Shown in pieces: positions 46,867-56,698 of a DNA stretch of 64,000 nucleotides; the first letter of the stretch is position 1; each line of letters begins with the position of its first letter. The notes under the pieces are model-generated. The model was not told the origin of the DNA, did no database searches, and was given only the letters and a program-made list of their open reading frames with translations. This stretch comes from Acetobacteraceae bacterium ESL0709 (GTDB lineage Bacteria; Pseudomonadota; Alphaproteobacteria; Acetobacterales; Acetobacteraceae), in the NCBI GenBank assembly GCA_029433415.1, contig JAQTIA010000003.1, positions 496,001-560,000 on the forward strand. The letters run 5' to 3'. The position numbers and the translations under genes are program-made.

Positions 46867-47925
46867 TTAATAGGCTCTGTGAACAGTATACAGCACGGTA
46901 TTAACCAGAAGAGTCTTGAGTTCGCTGGATGGGAAAATATCCAGCGATTTTACGGCCTGCGCTGCATATTCCTTTGCCTTGTCCAATGTCACCTTGATCG
47001 CGCCTGTCTGATCAATAAGCCCCAGAGCATATTCAAGATCTTCCTCCGCCTGGTCATTTTCCTCAACCACCCGTTTCCAGAAGACTCTGTCTCCAGAATC
47101 TCCGGCCTCATAGGCTGTCAGGACAGGCAGAGTGATTTTCCCCTCACGGAAATCGTCCCCAACTGTTTTACCAAGTACACGCTGATCGGCCGCATAATCA
47201 AGGGCATCATCAACCAGCTGGAACGCCATGCCCAAATTGGTCCCGAACGCCTCCAGAGCCAATTCTTCCTCTTCACTTTTCCCTGCAACGACAGCCCCCA
47301 CACGACAGGCTGCCGCAAACAAGGCTGCCGTTTTGCCATGGATAACTTCCAGATAGCGATCAATAGGCGTGGAAAGATCATTCTGCGTGGTCATCTGAAG
47401 AACCTCACCTTCAGCAATCGTCGCAGACGCATCAGAAAGAATGGCCATCACCTTGAGAGAACCATCAGCCGTCATCAACTGGAAAGAACGTGCAAAAAGG
47501 AAATCTCCCACCAGGACGGAAGCCTTGTTCCCGAAAAGGGCATTCGCTGATTCAAGACCACGTCTAAGGGTGCTTTCATCCACCACGTCATCATGCAGCA
47601 GCGTCGCCGTATGGATAAATTCAACGCACGCTGCCAGCCCGACATGGCGCTGATGATCAGGTCCCGCCGGATAACCACAGAGACGAGCCGAGGCCAGAGT
47701 CAATAAAGGGCGCAATCTTTTGCCACCGGCAGCAATCAGATGGGCCGCCAGCTGAGGAATCAGGGCAACCGGACTCTGCATCCGCTCAAGTATGGCATGA
47801 TTGCAAGCCTGCATGTCTTCATCAAGATAGGACGCCAGAGCGTGAAGGGCATCTTCACTTTTGGCACTTTCTCCGCCCGAGCCAGAGCTGGTTGTTGTTT
47901 GATGATCCGGTGAGAAAGAAACCAA
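46867..47925 (-). CDS. ispB: Polyprenyl diphosphate synthase (IspB type)
   Basis: This trans-prenyltransferase makes the long isoprenoid tail of ubiquinone. The 352-residue protein has the first Asp-rich motif LLHDDVVDESTLRRG, the second QLVDDALDYAAD and the GGKRLRPLLTLASARL start of the fold. Chain length (octaprenyl, nonaprenyl or decaprenyl) cannot be told from the sequence by eye. The N-terminus begins with a TTG at 47925 with GGAG about 9 bases upstream; the next ATG would remove about 37 variable residues. The product would serve the ubiquinone used by SldBA. Confidence 0.93.
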   Translation of the reverse strand: MVSFSPDHQTTTSSGSGGESAKSEDALHALASYLDEDMQACNHAILERMQSPVALIPQLAAHLIAAGGKRLRPLLTLASARLCGYPAGPDHQRHVGLAACVEFIHTATLLHDDVVDESTLRRGLESANALFGNKASVLVGDFLFARSFQLMTADGSLKVMAILSDASATIAEGEVLQMTTQNDLSTPIDRYLEVIHGKTAALFAAACRVGAVVAGKSEEEELALEAFGTNLGMAFQLVDDALDYAADQRVLGKTVGDDFREGKITLPVLTAYEAGDSGDRVFWKRVVEENDQAEEDLEYALGLIDQTGAIKVTLDKAKEYAAQAVKSLDIFPSSELKTLLVNTVLYTVHRAY

Positions 47926-48119
47926 GGCTCACAACTCCACTACCCGCAGCCTGAAAACAGGATGCGATACATATATTAAGGCCTCCTGAACTCCCTTTGA
48001 AAGGAAAGGCCAACCTTCATTATGAACTCTAGCAAAATTATAAGCCACGAAGAAGAGGTGAACAAAACATGATCGTTCATTATTCATCCTCTTCTCTTAA
48101 AAGGCTGTCGGAACTGATA

Positions 48120-49142
48120 TCAGCTGAAGACGCCGCTTTCAAAAGCATCTTCCCAGCTTCCTTGCGTCGAGGCACGGGAATATTCCGTCGCACGATTTTC
48201 AAAGAAGTTGGTATGTTCAACAGCATTGAGCATATCATCAACCCACGGGAGCGGATTTTCTTCAATCCCATACACAGGGTCCAGTCCCAACTGCGTCAGC
48301 CGGCGGTCAGCGATAAAGCGAATATAGCGTTTGACCTGCTCAGCGTTCAGTCCTTCGACTGGACCCATTTCAAAAGCGAGATCAATAAACGCATCTTCAT
48401 GCTCAACCGTTTCACGGCAGATTGATGTCAGCTCATCCTGAAAATCCTGCGTCCAGAGTTCAGGATTTTCACGAATAAAAGTACGGAAAAGCCTGATCAT
48501 GGAAAGACAGTGCAAAGTCTCATCACGCACAGACCAGGAAACAATTTGCCCCATACCCTTCAATTTGTTAAAGCGGGGGAAATTCAGCAAAATAGCGAAG
48601 GATGCAAAAAGCTGAAGCCCTTCCATAAATGCTCCGAAGGCCGCCATGGTCTTGGCGATTTCCCGCTTATTATTAATATTGAAGGACTGCATAAAATCAT
48701 ATTTGTCCTTCATTTCCTTATATTTCAGAAAAGCCGAATATTCTGTCTCCGGCATACCAATTGTATCAAGCAAGTGAGAATAGGCTGCAATATGTATCGT
48801 CTCAATATTTGAGAAACACGACAACATCATCAGTACTTCAGTCGGTTTAAAAACCTGACTGTAATACTTCATGTAGGCTGAATTCACCTCGACATCGCTC
48901 TGGGTAAAAAAGCGGAAAATCTGTGTGACAAGATTACGTTCCGTATCTGTCAGCTTACGATGCCAATCCTTGACATCTTCAGACATTGGGACTTCTTCAG
49001 GCAACCAGTGCAGGCGCTGCTGGGTCAGCCAAGCATCATAGGCCCAAGGATAACGAAAAGGCTTATAGACAGGATTCTCAACCATCAGATTGGATTGAAC
49101 AGCCGCCTCTGGTGCCGCAGGAAGGGGTTTTGCCTCTGTCAT
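48120..49142 (-). CDS. nrdB: Ribonucleotide reductase class Ia, beta subunit
   Basis: NrdB carries the diiron-tyrosyl radical that starts ribonucleotide reduction. The 340-residue protein has metal ligands Asp83 (FTQSDVEV), Glu114 and His117 (IETIHIAAY), the radical Tyr121, and the second ligand set in DETLHCLSMI and EHEDAFIDLAFE. The C-terminal tail ends in ...DAFESGVFS, which should dock on NrdA. It follows nrdA on the minus strand after a 56-base gap. No N-terminal ATP-cone is seen. Confidence 0.96.
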   Translation of the reverse strand: MTEAKPLPAAPEAAVQSNLMVENPVYKPFRYPWAYDAWLTQQRLHWLPEEVPMSEDVKDWHRKLTDTERNLVTQIFRFFTQSDVEVNSAYMKYYSQVFKPTEVLMMLSCFSNIETIHIAAYSHLLDTIGMPETEYSAFLKYKEMKDKYDFMQSFNINNKREIAKTMAAFGAFMEGLQLFASFAILLNFPRFNKLKGMGQIVSWSVRDETLHCLSMIRLFRTFIRENPELWTQDFQDELTSICRETVEHEDAFIDLAFEMGPVEGLNAEQVKRYIRFIADRRLTQLGLDPVYGIEENPLPWVDDMLNAVEHTNFFENRATEYSRASTQGSWEDAFESGVFS

Positions 49143-49198
49143 GGCCTTTTCCTCAAATCATATTGTCAGATATTACGTTTTAATCGGTCTCTTCTGCC

Positions 49199-51112
49199 TT
49201 ACTGACAGGAAAGACATTCCTCATAATCACTATTCTTCTGCTCAGGCGTACGCTCTGTGGCCTCGGGAAGATGATTATCATCGCCATCCATAATGTCACG
49301 CTTGACCGCCATATTGGAAACCGCATCAGCCCGCTGGATGGAAAGTGAGCGACAATAATAAAGCGACTTCACACCTTTTTTCCATGCTTCATAATGCACG
49401 CGCACCAAGTCACGTTTATGCACATCAGCCGGCAGGAAAAGATTGACGGATTGCGACTGGCAAATAAAAGGCGCTCGATCCGCTGCGTGCTCAACCACCC
49501 AACGCTGGTCAATCTCGAAAGCCGTCTTGAAAACGTCCTTTTCTTCCTGCGTCAGAAAATCAAGATTTTGCACCGAGCCCTTGTTCAGCGTAATACCTGA
49601 CCAGATTTCATCAGTATTTTTGCCATATTTGTCCAGCACATGCGCCAGATGCCGGTTCCTGACCGTAAAGGAACCTGAGAGCGTTTTCTGCAAAAAGACA
49701 TTGGCACTGATCGGATCGATACCCGGGCTTGCATTGCCGGCAATAATGGAAATGGACGCCGTTGGAGCAATCGCGAGTTTATTGGAGAAACGCTCTTTTA
49801 TTCCATATTCCTCTGCATCAGGGCAAGCACCACGAATTTCTGCAATATCACGCGAGGCTTTCTTCGCCTGTTCAGAAATATGGGCAAAAATCTTTTTGTT
49901 CCAGACCTTGGCCATCACACTGCCAAAAGGAATCATCCGGGCCTGAAGGAAAGAGTGAAATCCCATCACACCAAGCCCCACAGAGCGTTCGCGCATGGCC
50001 GCGTAGCGGGCATGGTCCATGTCGCTTGGTGCATTATCAATAAAATCCTGAAGGACGTTATCGAGAAAGAGCATCACATCAGCAACAAAATTTTTGTCGT
50101 CTTTCCATTCATCCCAATATTCCAGATTGAGAGAAGACAGACAGCAGACTGCCGTACGCTGCTTACCATGATGGTCCTTGCCTGTCGGCAAGGTAATTTC
50201 GGCGCAGAGATTGGAGGTTTTGACCTCAAGACCTGCCAGACGATGATGTTCAGGCCGCGCCCTGTTTACCGTATCTGAGAAAACGATATAGGGTTCCCCC
50301 TGCTCCATGCGAGCTGTCAGCAGGCGAATCCATAGAGACCGCGCCGAAACCTTCCGAATCACGCTGTGATCCTTGGGCGAAACCAGTGGCCACTCTTCGT
50401 CAGCCACCAAAGCACGCATAAAATCGTCTGTAACCAGCACACCGTGATGAAGATTAAGCGCCTTACGGTTGGGATCCCCTCCCGTAGGCCGACGCATCTC
50501 AATAAATTCTTCAATTTCAGGATGCCAGATCGGCAGATACACAGCAGCAGATCCACGCCTGAGACTTCCCTGACTGATCGCCAGAGTCAGACTGTCCATC
50601 ACTCGAATAAAGGGAATAACTCCTGACGTCCGGCCATTACGCCCGATATGCTCGCCAATAGAACGGAGATTACCCCAATAAGACCCTATGCCACCTCCCT
50701 TGGCTGCCAGCCAGACATTCTCATTCCAGAGATCGACAATCCCCTTGAGACTGTCATCTGCCTCATTAAGAAAGCAGGAAATAGGGAGACCACGTTTCGT
50801 ACCACCGTTTGAGAGAATGGGAGTCGCAGGCATAAACCAATGACGCGACATATAGTCATATAGACGCTGCGTATGAGCAGCATCGGCCCCATAACGGGAC
50901 GCCACACGGGCAAAAAGCCCCTGATAGGTTTCCCCCTCCAGAAGATAGCGATCATCAAGAGTCGCTTTCCCAAAAGGCGTTAGCAGAGCATCACGCGACG
51001 AATCTGTATGGACTGCATAATGATCAGGAAGCTGGATATTCTGTTCGAAAAGATCGGGTTCAGCGACATCTGTAATTCCGTCAGACATTGTCTGTACTTC
51101 CTGAAAGGTCAT
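49199..51112 (-). CDS. nrdA: Ribonucleotide reductase class Ia, alpha subunit, without ATP-cone
   Basis: NrdA reduces ribonucleoside diphosphates. The 637-residue protein has the loop NLCAEITLP with Asn, Cys and Glu of the active site, the redox cysteines in GLPISCFLNEAD and AVCCLSSLNLEYW, and the C-terminal shuttle cysteines in ECLSCQ. It is about 120 residues shorter than E. coli NrdA: the N-terminal ATP-cone that senses dATP is missing, the catalytic domain starting around residue 45. Start choice is open: ATG 51112 with GAGGG upstream, ATG 51088 with AGGAAG upstream, or GTG 51121. Two NrdR-type boxes lie upstream. Confidence 0.95.
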   Translation of the reverse strand: MTFQEVQTMSDGITDVAEPDLFEQNIQLPDHYAVHTDSSRDALLTPFGKATLDDRYLLEGETYQGLFARVASRYGADAAHTQRLYDYMSRHWFMPATPILSNGGTKRGLPISCFLNEADDSLKGIVDLWNENVWLAAKGGGIGSYWGNLRSIGEHIGRNGRTSGVIPFIRVMDSLTLAISQGSLRRGSAAVYLPIWHPEIEEFIEMRRPTGGDPNRKALNLHHGVLVTDDFMRALVADEEWPLVSPKDHSVIRKVSARSLWIRLLTARMEQGEPYIVFSDTVNRARPEHHRLAGLEVKTSNLCAEITLPTGKDHHGKQRTAVCCLSSLNLEYWDEWKDDKNFVADVMLFLDNVLQDFIDNAPSDMDHARYAAMRERSVGLGVMGFHSFLQARMIPFGSVMAKVWNKKIFAHISEQAKKASRDIAEIRGACPDAEEYGIKERFSNKLAIAPTASISIIAGNASPGIDPISANVFLQKTLSGSFTVRNRHLAHVLDKYGKNTDEIWSGITLNKGSVQNLDFLTQEEKDVFKTAFEIDQRWVVEHAADRAPFICQSQSVNLFLPADVHKRDLVRVHYEAWKKGVKSLYYCRSLSIQRADAVSNMAVKRDIMDGDDNHLPEATERTPEQKNSDYEECLSCQ

Positions 51113-51223
51113 GGCCTGCACCCTCGAGCTTGAGTTTTCGAATCATCTTTTTCTTGCGGCTTCTAATCCCACGAAAGAGGCTTTAGAGCAAGAAAAATAT
51201 ACCCCCAAAACGAGCCACGAAAT

Positions 51224-51265
51224 CAATATATTGTTCTTATTTGTTCTATTGACTACTATATGTTG
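51224..51265 (-). promoter_or_regulatory. Pair of NrdR-type boxes upstream of nrdAB
   Basis: Two 10-base cores fit the NrdR palindrome core CwAtATaTwG: CAATATATTG (51224-51233, all positions) and CTATATGTTG (51256-51265, 9 of 10). Their starts are 32 bases apart, about three helical turns, the usual spacing of paired NrdR sites. They lie about 110 bases before nrdA. NrdR, an ATP-cone repressor, would shut off nrdAB when dATP is high; its gene is not in this window. Confidence 0.75.
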
Positions 51266-51268
51266 TAA

Positions 51269-51579
51269 ACAGTGAGAATCGAACCAAGACCACAACCAGC
51301 TGAAAAAACAGCAGAAATCGGCACCCTCTCACATTTTGAAAAAATAATTTTGAATCATTCCGCATCCAGCTTCAAAGGAAGAACGACGGAAAAAGGAACA
51401 ACCGATTCAGGTTATAAACCTTTAATAAACATCGCCCCTGTGCAACCTGGTAAAAAACCAGGATCTCGACTGATATCCACAGGGAAGAAATGTCTCAACC
51501 TGTCTGCCATAGTCAGAAATTACAGACACAAAACTCAGGTGGACATTCTATATTTAAGAATACCCACCCGATAAGAAAA
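51269..51579. other. Non-coding stretch between the nrd boxes and aroC
   Basis: This 311-base stretch has no supported gene. An open frame of 100 codons on the plus strand (51272-51574) has low-complexity, unrecognisable content. Two small inverted repeats are visible: AGGTT/AACCT (51409-51421) and CCTGGT/ACCAGG (51446-51462, five-A loop). Neither is followed by a T-run, so the end of the aroC transcript is not marked by a clear terminator. Confidence 0.4.
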
Positions 51580-52668
51580 TCACCCACATTGGCCACGATT
51601 GCGCAAAAACTGGTCTGCCAACACACAAGCCAGCATAGCCTCGGCAACCGGCACAGCGCGAATCCCTATACAGGGATCATGACGGCCTTTTGTCACGACC
51701 TCTACGTCTTGCCCTGCTGAGTTAATACTGGGTACAGGAACAAGAATTGAGCTGGTCGGCTTCACCGCCATACGCGCAACCACAGGCTGCCCGGTCGAAA
51801 TGCCTCCCAGAATACCACCAGCATGATTACTTAAAAAATGAGGCCCTGTCCCAGATATCGCATGACGGATAGGATCAGCATTTTCCTGCCCTTTCAGAGG
51901 CACCACTCCAAATCCTTCACCAATCTCGACAGCCTTGACGCCGTTGATTCCCATCAGTGCGGAAGCAATCTCGGCATCAAGCTTGCCATAAAGCGGAGCT
52001 CCAAGCCCTGCGGGCACATGCTCGGCAACGACCTCAACCAGTGCACCAATGGAGGATCCTTCCTTGCGTATAGAATCAAGAAGTCCCGTCCAACCCTCGA
52101 CACATTGTGCATCCGGGCACCAGAAAGGATTATTCTCTGTTTCAGACCAATCCCACCTACAACGATCGACCGAAAGCGGACCGATAGCCGTCAAGGCGCC
52201 CCTGATCGTCAATTGAGGTCCGACAAGCTTGCGCAGTACCACCCGCGCCACAGCACCTGCTGCCACACGCATAGCCGTCTCACGAGCTGAAGAGCGACCA
52301 CCACCGCGGTAATCACGTATGCCATATTTCAGATCATAAGCGATATCAGCATGCCCCGGACGGTAGGACTGCGCAATATTACCATAATCCTTTGACCGCT
52401 GGTCTGTATTCTCAATCAAAAGGGAAATGGGCGTCCCCGTCGTTTTCCCCTCGAAAACGCCTGAAAGGATCTTCACCTGATCCGGCTCGCGTCTCTGAGT
52501 CGTATATTTCGACTGCCCGGGCCTGCGTCTGTCAAGCCAAGGCTGTATGTCACTTTCGGAAAGCTCCAGACGCGGCGGACAACCATCAATCACGCAGCCT
52601 ATGGCCGGGCCGTGACTTTCTCCCCACGTCGTGACACGGAAAAGACGTCCGAAACTGTTCTCCGACAT
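51580..52668 (-). CDS. aroC: Chorismate synthase
   Basis: AroC makes chorismate from EPSP with reduced FMN. The 362-residue protein has the family signatures [17 protein letters not shown] (N-terminal), [30 protein letters not shown] (central) and the C-terminal [24 protein letters not shown] lies about 9 bases before the ATG, in the end of fabI, which is only 5 bases away. fabI and aroC therefore form an operon, and the product feeds the chorismate mutase at 39379. Confidence 0.97.
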   Translation of the reverse strand: MSENSFGRLFRVTTWGESHGPAIGCVIDGCPPRLELSESDIQPWLDRRRPGQSKYTTQRREPDQVKILSGVFEGKTTGTPISLLIENTDQRSKDYGNIAQSYRPGHADIAYDLKYGIRDYRGGGRSSARETAMRVAAGAVARVVLRKLVGPQLTIRGALTAIGPLSVDRCRWDWSETENNPFWCPDAQCVEGWTGLLDSIRKEGSSIGALVEVVAEHVPAGLGAPLYGKLDAEIASALMGINGVKAVEIGEGFGVVPLKGQENADPIRHAISGTGPHFLSNHAGGILGGISTGQPVVARMAVKPTSSILVPVPSINSAGQDVEVVTKGRHDPCIGIRAVPVAEAMLACVLADQFLRNRGQCG

Positions 52669-52673
52669 AAGAT

Positions 52674-53525
52674 TTACTCTCCTGAATGAAGGGTGAGATC
52701 AGGGGCTTCAGGATTTTTCATGCCAATAATGTTATAGCCACAATCAACATGGTGGATTTCACCTGTCACGCCTGACGAAAGATCGGAAAGCAAATACAGT
52801 CCAGAACCACCAACATCTTTCAGCGCGACATTGCGCTCCAGCGGGGAATTGAACTGGTTCCAGCGCAGGATATAGCGGAAGTCGCCAATACCATTAGCCG
52901 CCAGAGTCATAATCGGTCCGGCTGAAATGCCGTTGACACGAATATTATCCTTACCCAGATCAACAGCCATATAACGAACTGACGCTTCAAGAGCAGCCTT
53001 GGCGACCCCCATGACGTTATAGTGAGGCATGACACGTTCCGCACCAAGATAAGTCAGTGTCAGAATGGACCCACCGGAATTCATCATCGCAGACGCGCGA
53101 CGTGCCACAGCCGTGAATGAATAACAGGAAATATCCAGAGCCTGCAAAAAAGCCTCACGTGGCGTATCAAGGTAGCGCCCACGCAAATACTGCTTGTCCG
53201 CCCAGCCAATCGCATGAACGACGAAATCTATTTTACCCCATTTTTTCTCAATGGCGTCAAAGGTGGCATTAATTGCTTTATCATCACCAACATCACAGGC
53301 AATAACCATATCCGAACCGACACTTTCCGCGAGCGGACGCACACGCTTGCCCAGAGCCTCCCCTTGATAGGTGAAAGCCATCTCGGCTCCCTGTGCCGCA
53401 CACGCACTCGCAATCGCCCAGGCGATGGAATTTTTATTGGCGACGCCCATGATAACCCCTTTCTTGCCCGCCATAAGCGTTCCAGCAAGAGGCTCCTGAC
53501 CGTTATTTTCTTCTGTTTCCGACAT
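52674..53525 (-). CDS. fabI: Enoyl-[ACP] reductase (NADH), FabI
   Basis: FabI performs the last reduction of each fatty-acid elongation cycle. The 283-residue protein has the atypical short-chain dehydrogenase motifs of Fab[31 protein letters not shown], the [12 protein letters not shown] Tyr-Lys pair (YxxxxxxK) and a final [14 protein letters not shown]. The ATG at 53525 has GGGA about 8 bases upstream; longer frames to 53651 add residues absent from FabI. It is divergent from pdxH over 176 bases. Confidence 0.96.
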   Translation of the reverse strand: MSETEENNGQEPLAGTLMAGKKGVIMGVANKNSIAWAIASACAAQGAEMAFTYQGEALGKRVRPLAESVGSDMVIACDVGDDKAINATFDAIEKKWGKIDFVVHAIGWADKQYLRGRYLDTPREAFLQALDISCYSFTAVARRASAMMNSGGSILTLTYLGAERVMPHYNVMGVAKAALEASVRYMAVDLGKDNIRVNGISAGPIMTLAANGIGDFRYILRWNQFNSPLERNVALKDVGGSGLYLLSDLSSGVTGEIHHVDCGYNIIGMKNPEAPDLTLHSGE

Positions 53526-53701
53526 GGTTTTTATCCCGATTATATTAGGCTCGATAACTATTTTCTTTTTTGCTTGCATAAGTCCAGCTATCGGGCAAGA
53601 GTGGGTCTGCTCAAAGATATATGATTTTATCTGAAGGACAGAAAGGAACAATATTTATTATACTCCTTGCTGTTGAGCTGTTTTGTTTGAGGAAATCACT
53701 T

Positions 53702-54364
53702 ATGTCCAGACCATCCAAGGGTAAGATCACCCCACTGCCGGAACATATGTTGCTGGATCTAACTGCCGATCCTTTCGATCTGTTCACACGCTGGATGAAA
53801 GAAGCCGATGCGAACGAACCTCATGACCCAAACGCCATGAGTGTTGCAACGGCGACAGCTGACGGTCGTCCTTCCGTCAGAATTGTACTCCTGAAAGGAG
53901 TCAGTCGGCGAGGTTTCGTTTTCTATACAAATAAAGATAGCCGCAAAGGCGAGGAACTAGCACAAAATCCCTATGCCGCCCTGCTGTTTTACTGGAAAAG
54001 CCTGAGACGCCAAATCCGCATTGAAGGCCGCGTTGAATCCGTAACCAATGACGAAGCAGACGCCTATTTTGCCAGCCGGTCACGCATATCACGTCTGGGC
54101 GCTATCGCCTCTGATCAGTCGCGCCACCTTGAAAAACGGGAAATCTTCGAAGAGCGACTGACTAATCTTCAGGCTCAATACAGCGAAGGCGACGTAATTC
54201 CACGTCCACAAAACTGGTCGGGTTACCGAGTTGTTCCTGACGCCTTCGAGTTTTGGCAGGAACAGCCTCATCGTCTGCATGATCGCGCCCGCTGGGTAGC
54301 ACAGAATGATCCAGAAGTGGAAAGAGAAGCCAGGCGCTGGAGTGTCGAACGTCTCTATCCATAG
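53702..54364 (+). CDS. pdxH: Pyridoxamine 5'-phosphate oxidase
   Basis: PdxH is the FMN oxidase that makes pyridoxal phosphate. The 220-residue protein has DPNAMSVATATADGRPSVRIVLLKGV, FYTNKDSRKGEELAQNP, WKSLRRQIRIEGRVE and the C-terminal HDRARW and VERLYP that close the family. The ATG at 53702 has GAGG about 9 bases upstream; a longer frame from 53621 adds a hydrophobic stretch with no support. Confidence 0.95.
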   Translation: MSRPSKGKITPLPEHMLLDLTADPFDLFTRWMKEADANEPHDPNAMSVATATADGRPSVRIVLLKGVSRRGFVFYTNKDSRKGEELAQNPYAALLFYWKSLRRQIRIEGRVESVTNDEADAYFASRSRISRLGAIASDQSRHLEKREIFEERLTNLQAQYSEGDVIPRPQNWSGYRVVPDAFEFWQEQPHRLHDRARWVAQNDPEVEREARRWSVERLYP

Positions 54365-54398
54365 TCTGTAACACCGAGAATCGGGAAAGGGCTTTTTC

Positions 54399-55304
54399 AT
54401 GAATCCTGAAACCAGAAATATCCTTCTGCCCCTTACCTCGACCCACTCACTGCAAAGCGTTTTTGATACGGGTCTTATGCTCGCCCGGCGCTATAGGGTC
54501 CGTATCAGCTGCATTCTCTTTAATGACCGGCCGGGGGAAATTACGGCCATGGCAGGAGAGGGCATGGCAGCCGCGGCCATGACTGACATGATTGAGACGG
54601 CCCAGAAACAGTCCCGGCATAGCTTCGATACACTTCGTAATTATCTGGATCAGCTTCAGGAGCAAGGCAAAATCATCTGGTACGATCAGTCTGATCTTGA
54701 ACAGAATCTGGCCCTGCCGCCCCTCAGTGAAACAAATGTACCCCAGATTACGGTAAGATATATAGAAGGCACAGTCGAAGATATCCTGACATGGCAGTCA
54801 CGGCTGGCTGATATTATTCTGGTACCGCCCCTTATCCCCGGTAGTAATCCCCATGCTTCAGACGTTCTTCACGCCATGCTGTATGATGGCAGCCAGCCCG
54901 TAATCATAGCCCCGCCGAAACCGCCGACGCATGTTGGAGAGCATATTGCCATCGCCTGGAACGGAACGGCCGAATCGGCTCTCGCCTTGCGTAATGTCCT
55001 TCCCTGGGCGCGAAAAGCCGGAAAAGTAACTGTAGTTACGGGCGATCATTATCAACGCCTTGGCCCTGACATAAAAGACGCGCTGAATTATCTCGAACTT
55101 CATGGAATTACGGCCACTTCTGAAATCATTGAAGGAAGCAAACGCAAAATCGGAGAGACTATTCTGCGGGCTGCCCACGATCTTAAAGCTGACCTCCTCA
55201 GTATGGGAGCTTATTCCCATTCGCGCCTAAGACAACGTCTTCTGGGAGGGGTAACCCGATACATGCTTGAGAATGGTGACATGACTATTATGATGAGTCG
55301 CTGA
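54399..55304 (+). CDS. Universal stress protein, two UspA-like halves
   Basis: The 301-residue protein contains two UspA-like alpha/beta halves. The first (about 5-150) lacks clear nucleotide motifs. The second (about 165-300) has HIAIAWNGTAESALALRNVLP and the ATP-site segment MGAYSHSRLRQRLLGGVTRYML, close to G2xG9G(S/T). It probably binds ATP in response to stress; no specific role is known. AAAGGG precedes the ATG by 8 bases. It lies 34 bases after pdxH. Confidence 0.9.
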   Translation: MNPETRNILLPLTSTHSLQSVFDTGLMLARRYRVRISCILFNDRPGEITAMAGEGMAAAAMTDMIETAQKQSRHSFDTLRNYLDQLQEQGKIIWYDQSDLEQNLALPPLSETNVPQITVRYIEGTVEDILTWQSRLADIILVPPLIPGSNPHASDVLHAMLYDGSQPVIIAPPKPPTHVGEHIAIAWNGTAESALALRNVLPWARKAGKVTVVTGDHYQRLGPDIKDALNYLELHGITATSEIIEGSKRKIGETILRAAHDLKADLLSMGAYSHSRLRQRLLGGVTRYMLENGDMTIMMSR

Positions 55305-55414
55305 TATCCTTTTCCCCAGAGCCAACAAAGACTCTCTGGACAAGGGGATAACGAAACAGATCGTGATCTTTATGATCGCTTTTGTCATTCAGGATTGTGT
55401 TAAAGGTTTATTTC

Positions 55415-56695
55415 ATGGCATGCCGCGGAATGTTTAAATTCTGTCAGGCTATCTTTTTTGCGTTATGGGATCTTGCGGGAGTCTGCCTCTTACCCGGTCT
55501 GATGGCCTATGGATTCTGGCGACTAAAGAAAGGCAAGGAACTTTCAGGCCGACTTAAAGAGCGTTTTGGATTTCTATCGCCCGAACAGAGAGCCTTTTTC
55601 TGTACCGCCTCTCAAAAGAAAGTTTGGCTGCACGCCGCCAGCGTGGGAGAAACGCTCTCTGCCTTTCCCCTGATTGATGCCCTGCTCGAATCTGATAAGA
55701 AACTGGACGTAATTCTTACGACAATGACGATAACAGGATACCAGATCGTACGATCACACCCTGCTTACGGGAAACGTCTAATTCACGCATTTCTACCCTA
55801 CGATACACCTCTCGGACGCACATTATTTCTTAATCACTGGGCACCCAGCGGAGCTGTTTTTATTGAAAGTGAAATCTGGCCGGGCATTCCCAGAGAATGC
55901 GCTCGCAGACATATTCCTTTTATGCTGGTCAATGCCCGCCTCTCAGAACACTCGGCTAGAAACTGGTCGCACTTCAGGATGATTTTGCAAGCCATTCTTG
56001 CCCCTGCGCGTTGGATTATCCCACGTGATACAGGTGACCAGCGACAATTCCAGAAACTGGGAATCCCCGTTCTGGATCCAATAGGCGACCTGAAGGCAGA
56101 CGCTGCCCCTCTTAAGGCCGATCCCATGCAGCTGGCCTCTCTACAGGCCAAACTTGGGAATCGGCCCATTTTTGTAGCCCTCTCTACGCATGAAGGTGAA
56201 GAAGAAATCATTATTGCAGCCCTAAAAGAGGCACGTACAAAAGAGCCTGAACTTTTAGGTGTAATCGTACCACGTCACCCCGAACGTGGCGCGACTCTCG
56301 CAGCCCAATTCAATGCTCCCAGGCGTTCCCTTGGAGAGTTCCCGACATTAGCAGATACATTATGGATTATAGATACGCTCGGAGAGGTGGGACTATTTCT
56401 GAATCTGGCCCAGTCGGCTTTTATTGGCAAATCACTCTGCTTGCCCGGCGGGGGACATAACCCCTTCGAACCTCTCAAAGCAGGCTGCCGTACCGCCTGT
56501 GGCCCCTATATGAGCAACTGGGACGATTCCTGTTTTCATCTTCGCGATTATCTGACCGTTCTTAAAACAGACGCAGCCATTGCCAAGTGGATTACGGAGG
56601 ATAGAATACCCCCTGTTCCCTATGTGTTTGAGAAGAAAAATCTTTCTTTTCGTCTTGCCTGCCAAATTCTAACCACAATTTCTGATAATAAGTAA
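55415..56695 (+). CDS. waaA: 3-deoxy-D-manno-octulosonic acid transferase
   Basis: WaaA (KdtA) adds Kdo to lipid IVA on the inner membrane. The 426-residue protein has an N-terminal membrane anchor (about 6-35), the domain start VWLHAASVGETLSAFPLI with the catalytic Glu, IESEIWPGIPRECAR, and the GT-B C-terminal half (ALSTHEGEEEIIIAALKEA, GGGHNPFEPLKAGC). The ATG at 55415 follows AAAGG by 8 bases; a TTG at 55382 is less likely. lpxK follows after 3 bases and lpxL overlaps it, giving a lipid A operon. Confidence 0.95.
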   Translation: MACRGMFKFCQAIFFALWDLAGVCLLPGLMAYGFWRLKKGKELSGRLKERFGFLSPEQRAFFCTASQKKVWLHAASVGETLSAFPLIDALLESDKKLDVILTTMTITGYQIVRSHPAYGKRLIHAFLPYDTPLGRTLFLNHWAPSGAVFIESEIWPGIPRECARRHIPFMLVNARLSEHSARNWSHFRMILQAILAPARWIIPRDTGDQRQFQKLGIPVLDPIGDLKADAAPLKADPMQLASLQAKLGNRPIFVALSTHEGEEEIIIAALKEARTKEPELLGVIVPRHPERGATLAAQFNAPRRSLGEFPTLADTLWIIDTLGEVGLFLNLAQSAFIGKSLCLPGGGHNPFEPLKAGCRTACGPYMSNWDDSCFHLRDYLTVLKTDAAIAKWITEDRIPPVPYVFEKKNLSFRLACQILTTISDNK

Positions 56696-56698
56696 TAG

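Noticed and set aside
46816-47550. Open plus-strand frame of 244 codons opposite ispB
   Set aside because: It is antisense to ispB, which has both Asp-rich motifs. The antisense protein shows no family features.
51473-51481. DnaA-box-like ATATCCACA, considered as an origin signal
   Set aside because: One imperfect box only, with no cluster and no dnaA, parA or similar neighbours.
51272-51574. 100-codon plus-strand frame in the gap between the nrd boxes and aroC
   Set aside because: It is K/R/S/T-rich and has no ribosome site or recognisable sequence. It is described as non-coding with low certainty.
55305-55414. Possible stem-loop between the universal stress gene and waaA (TATCC...GGATA)
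   Set aside because: The pairing is interrupted by large unpaired segments and has no T-run, so it is not called a terminator.
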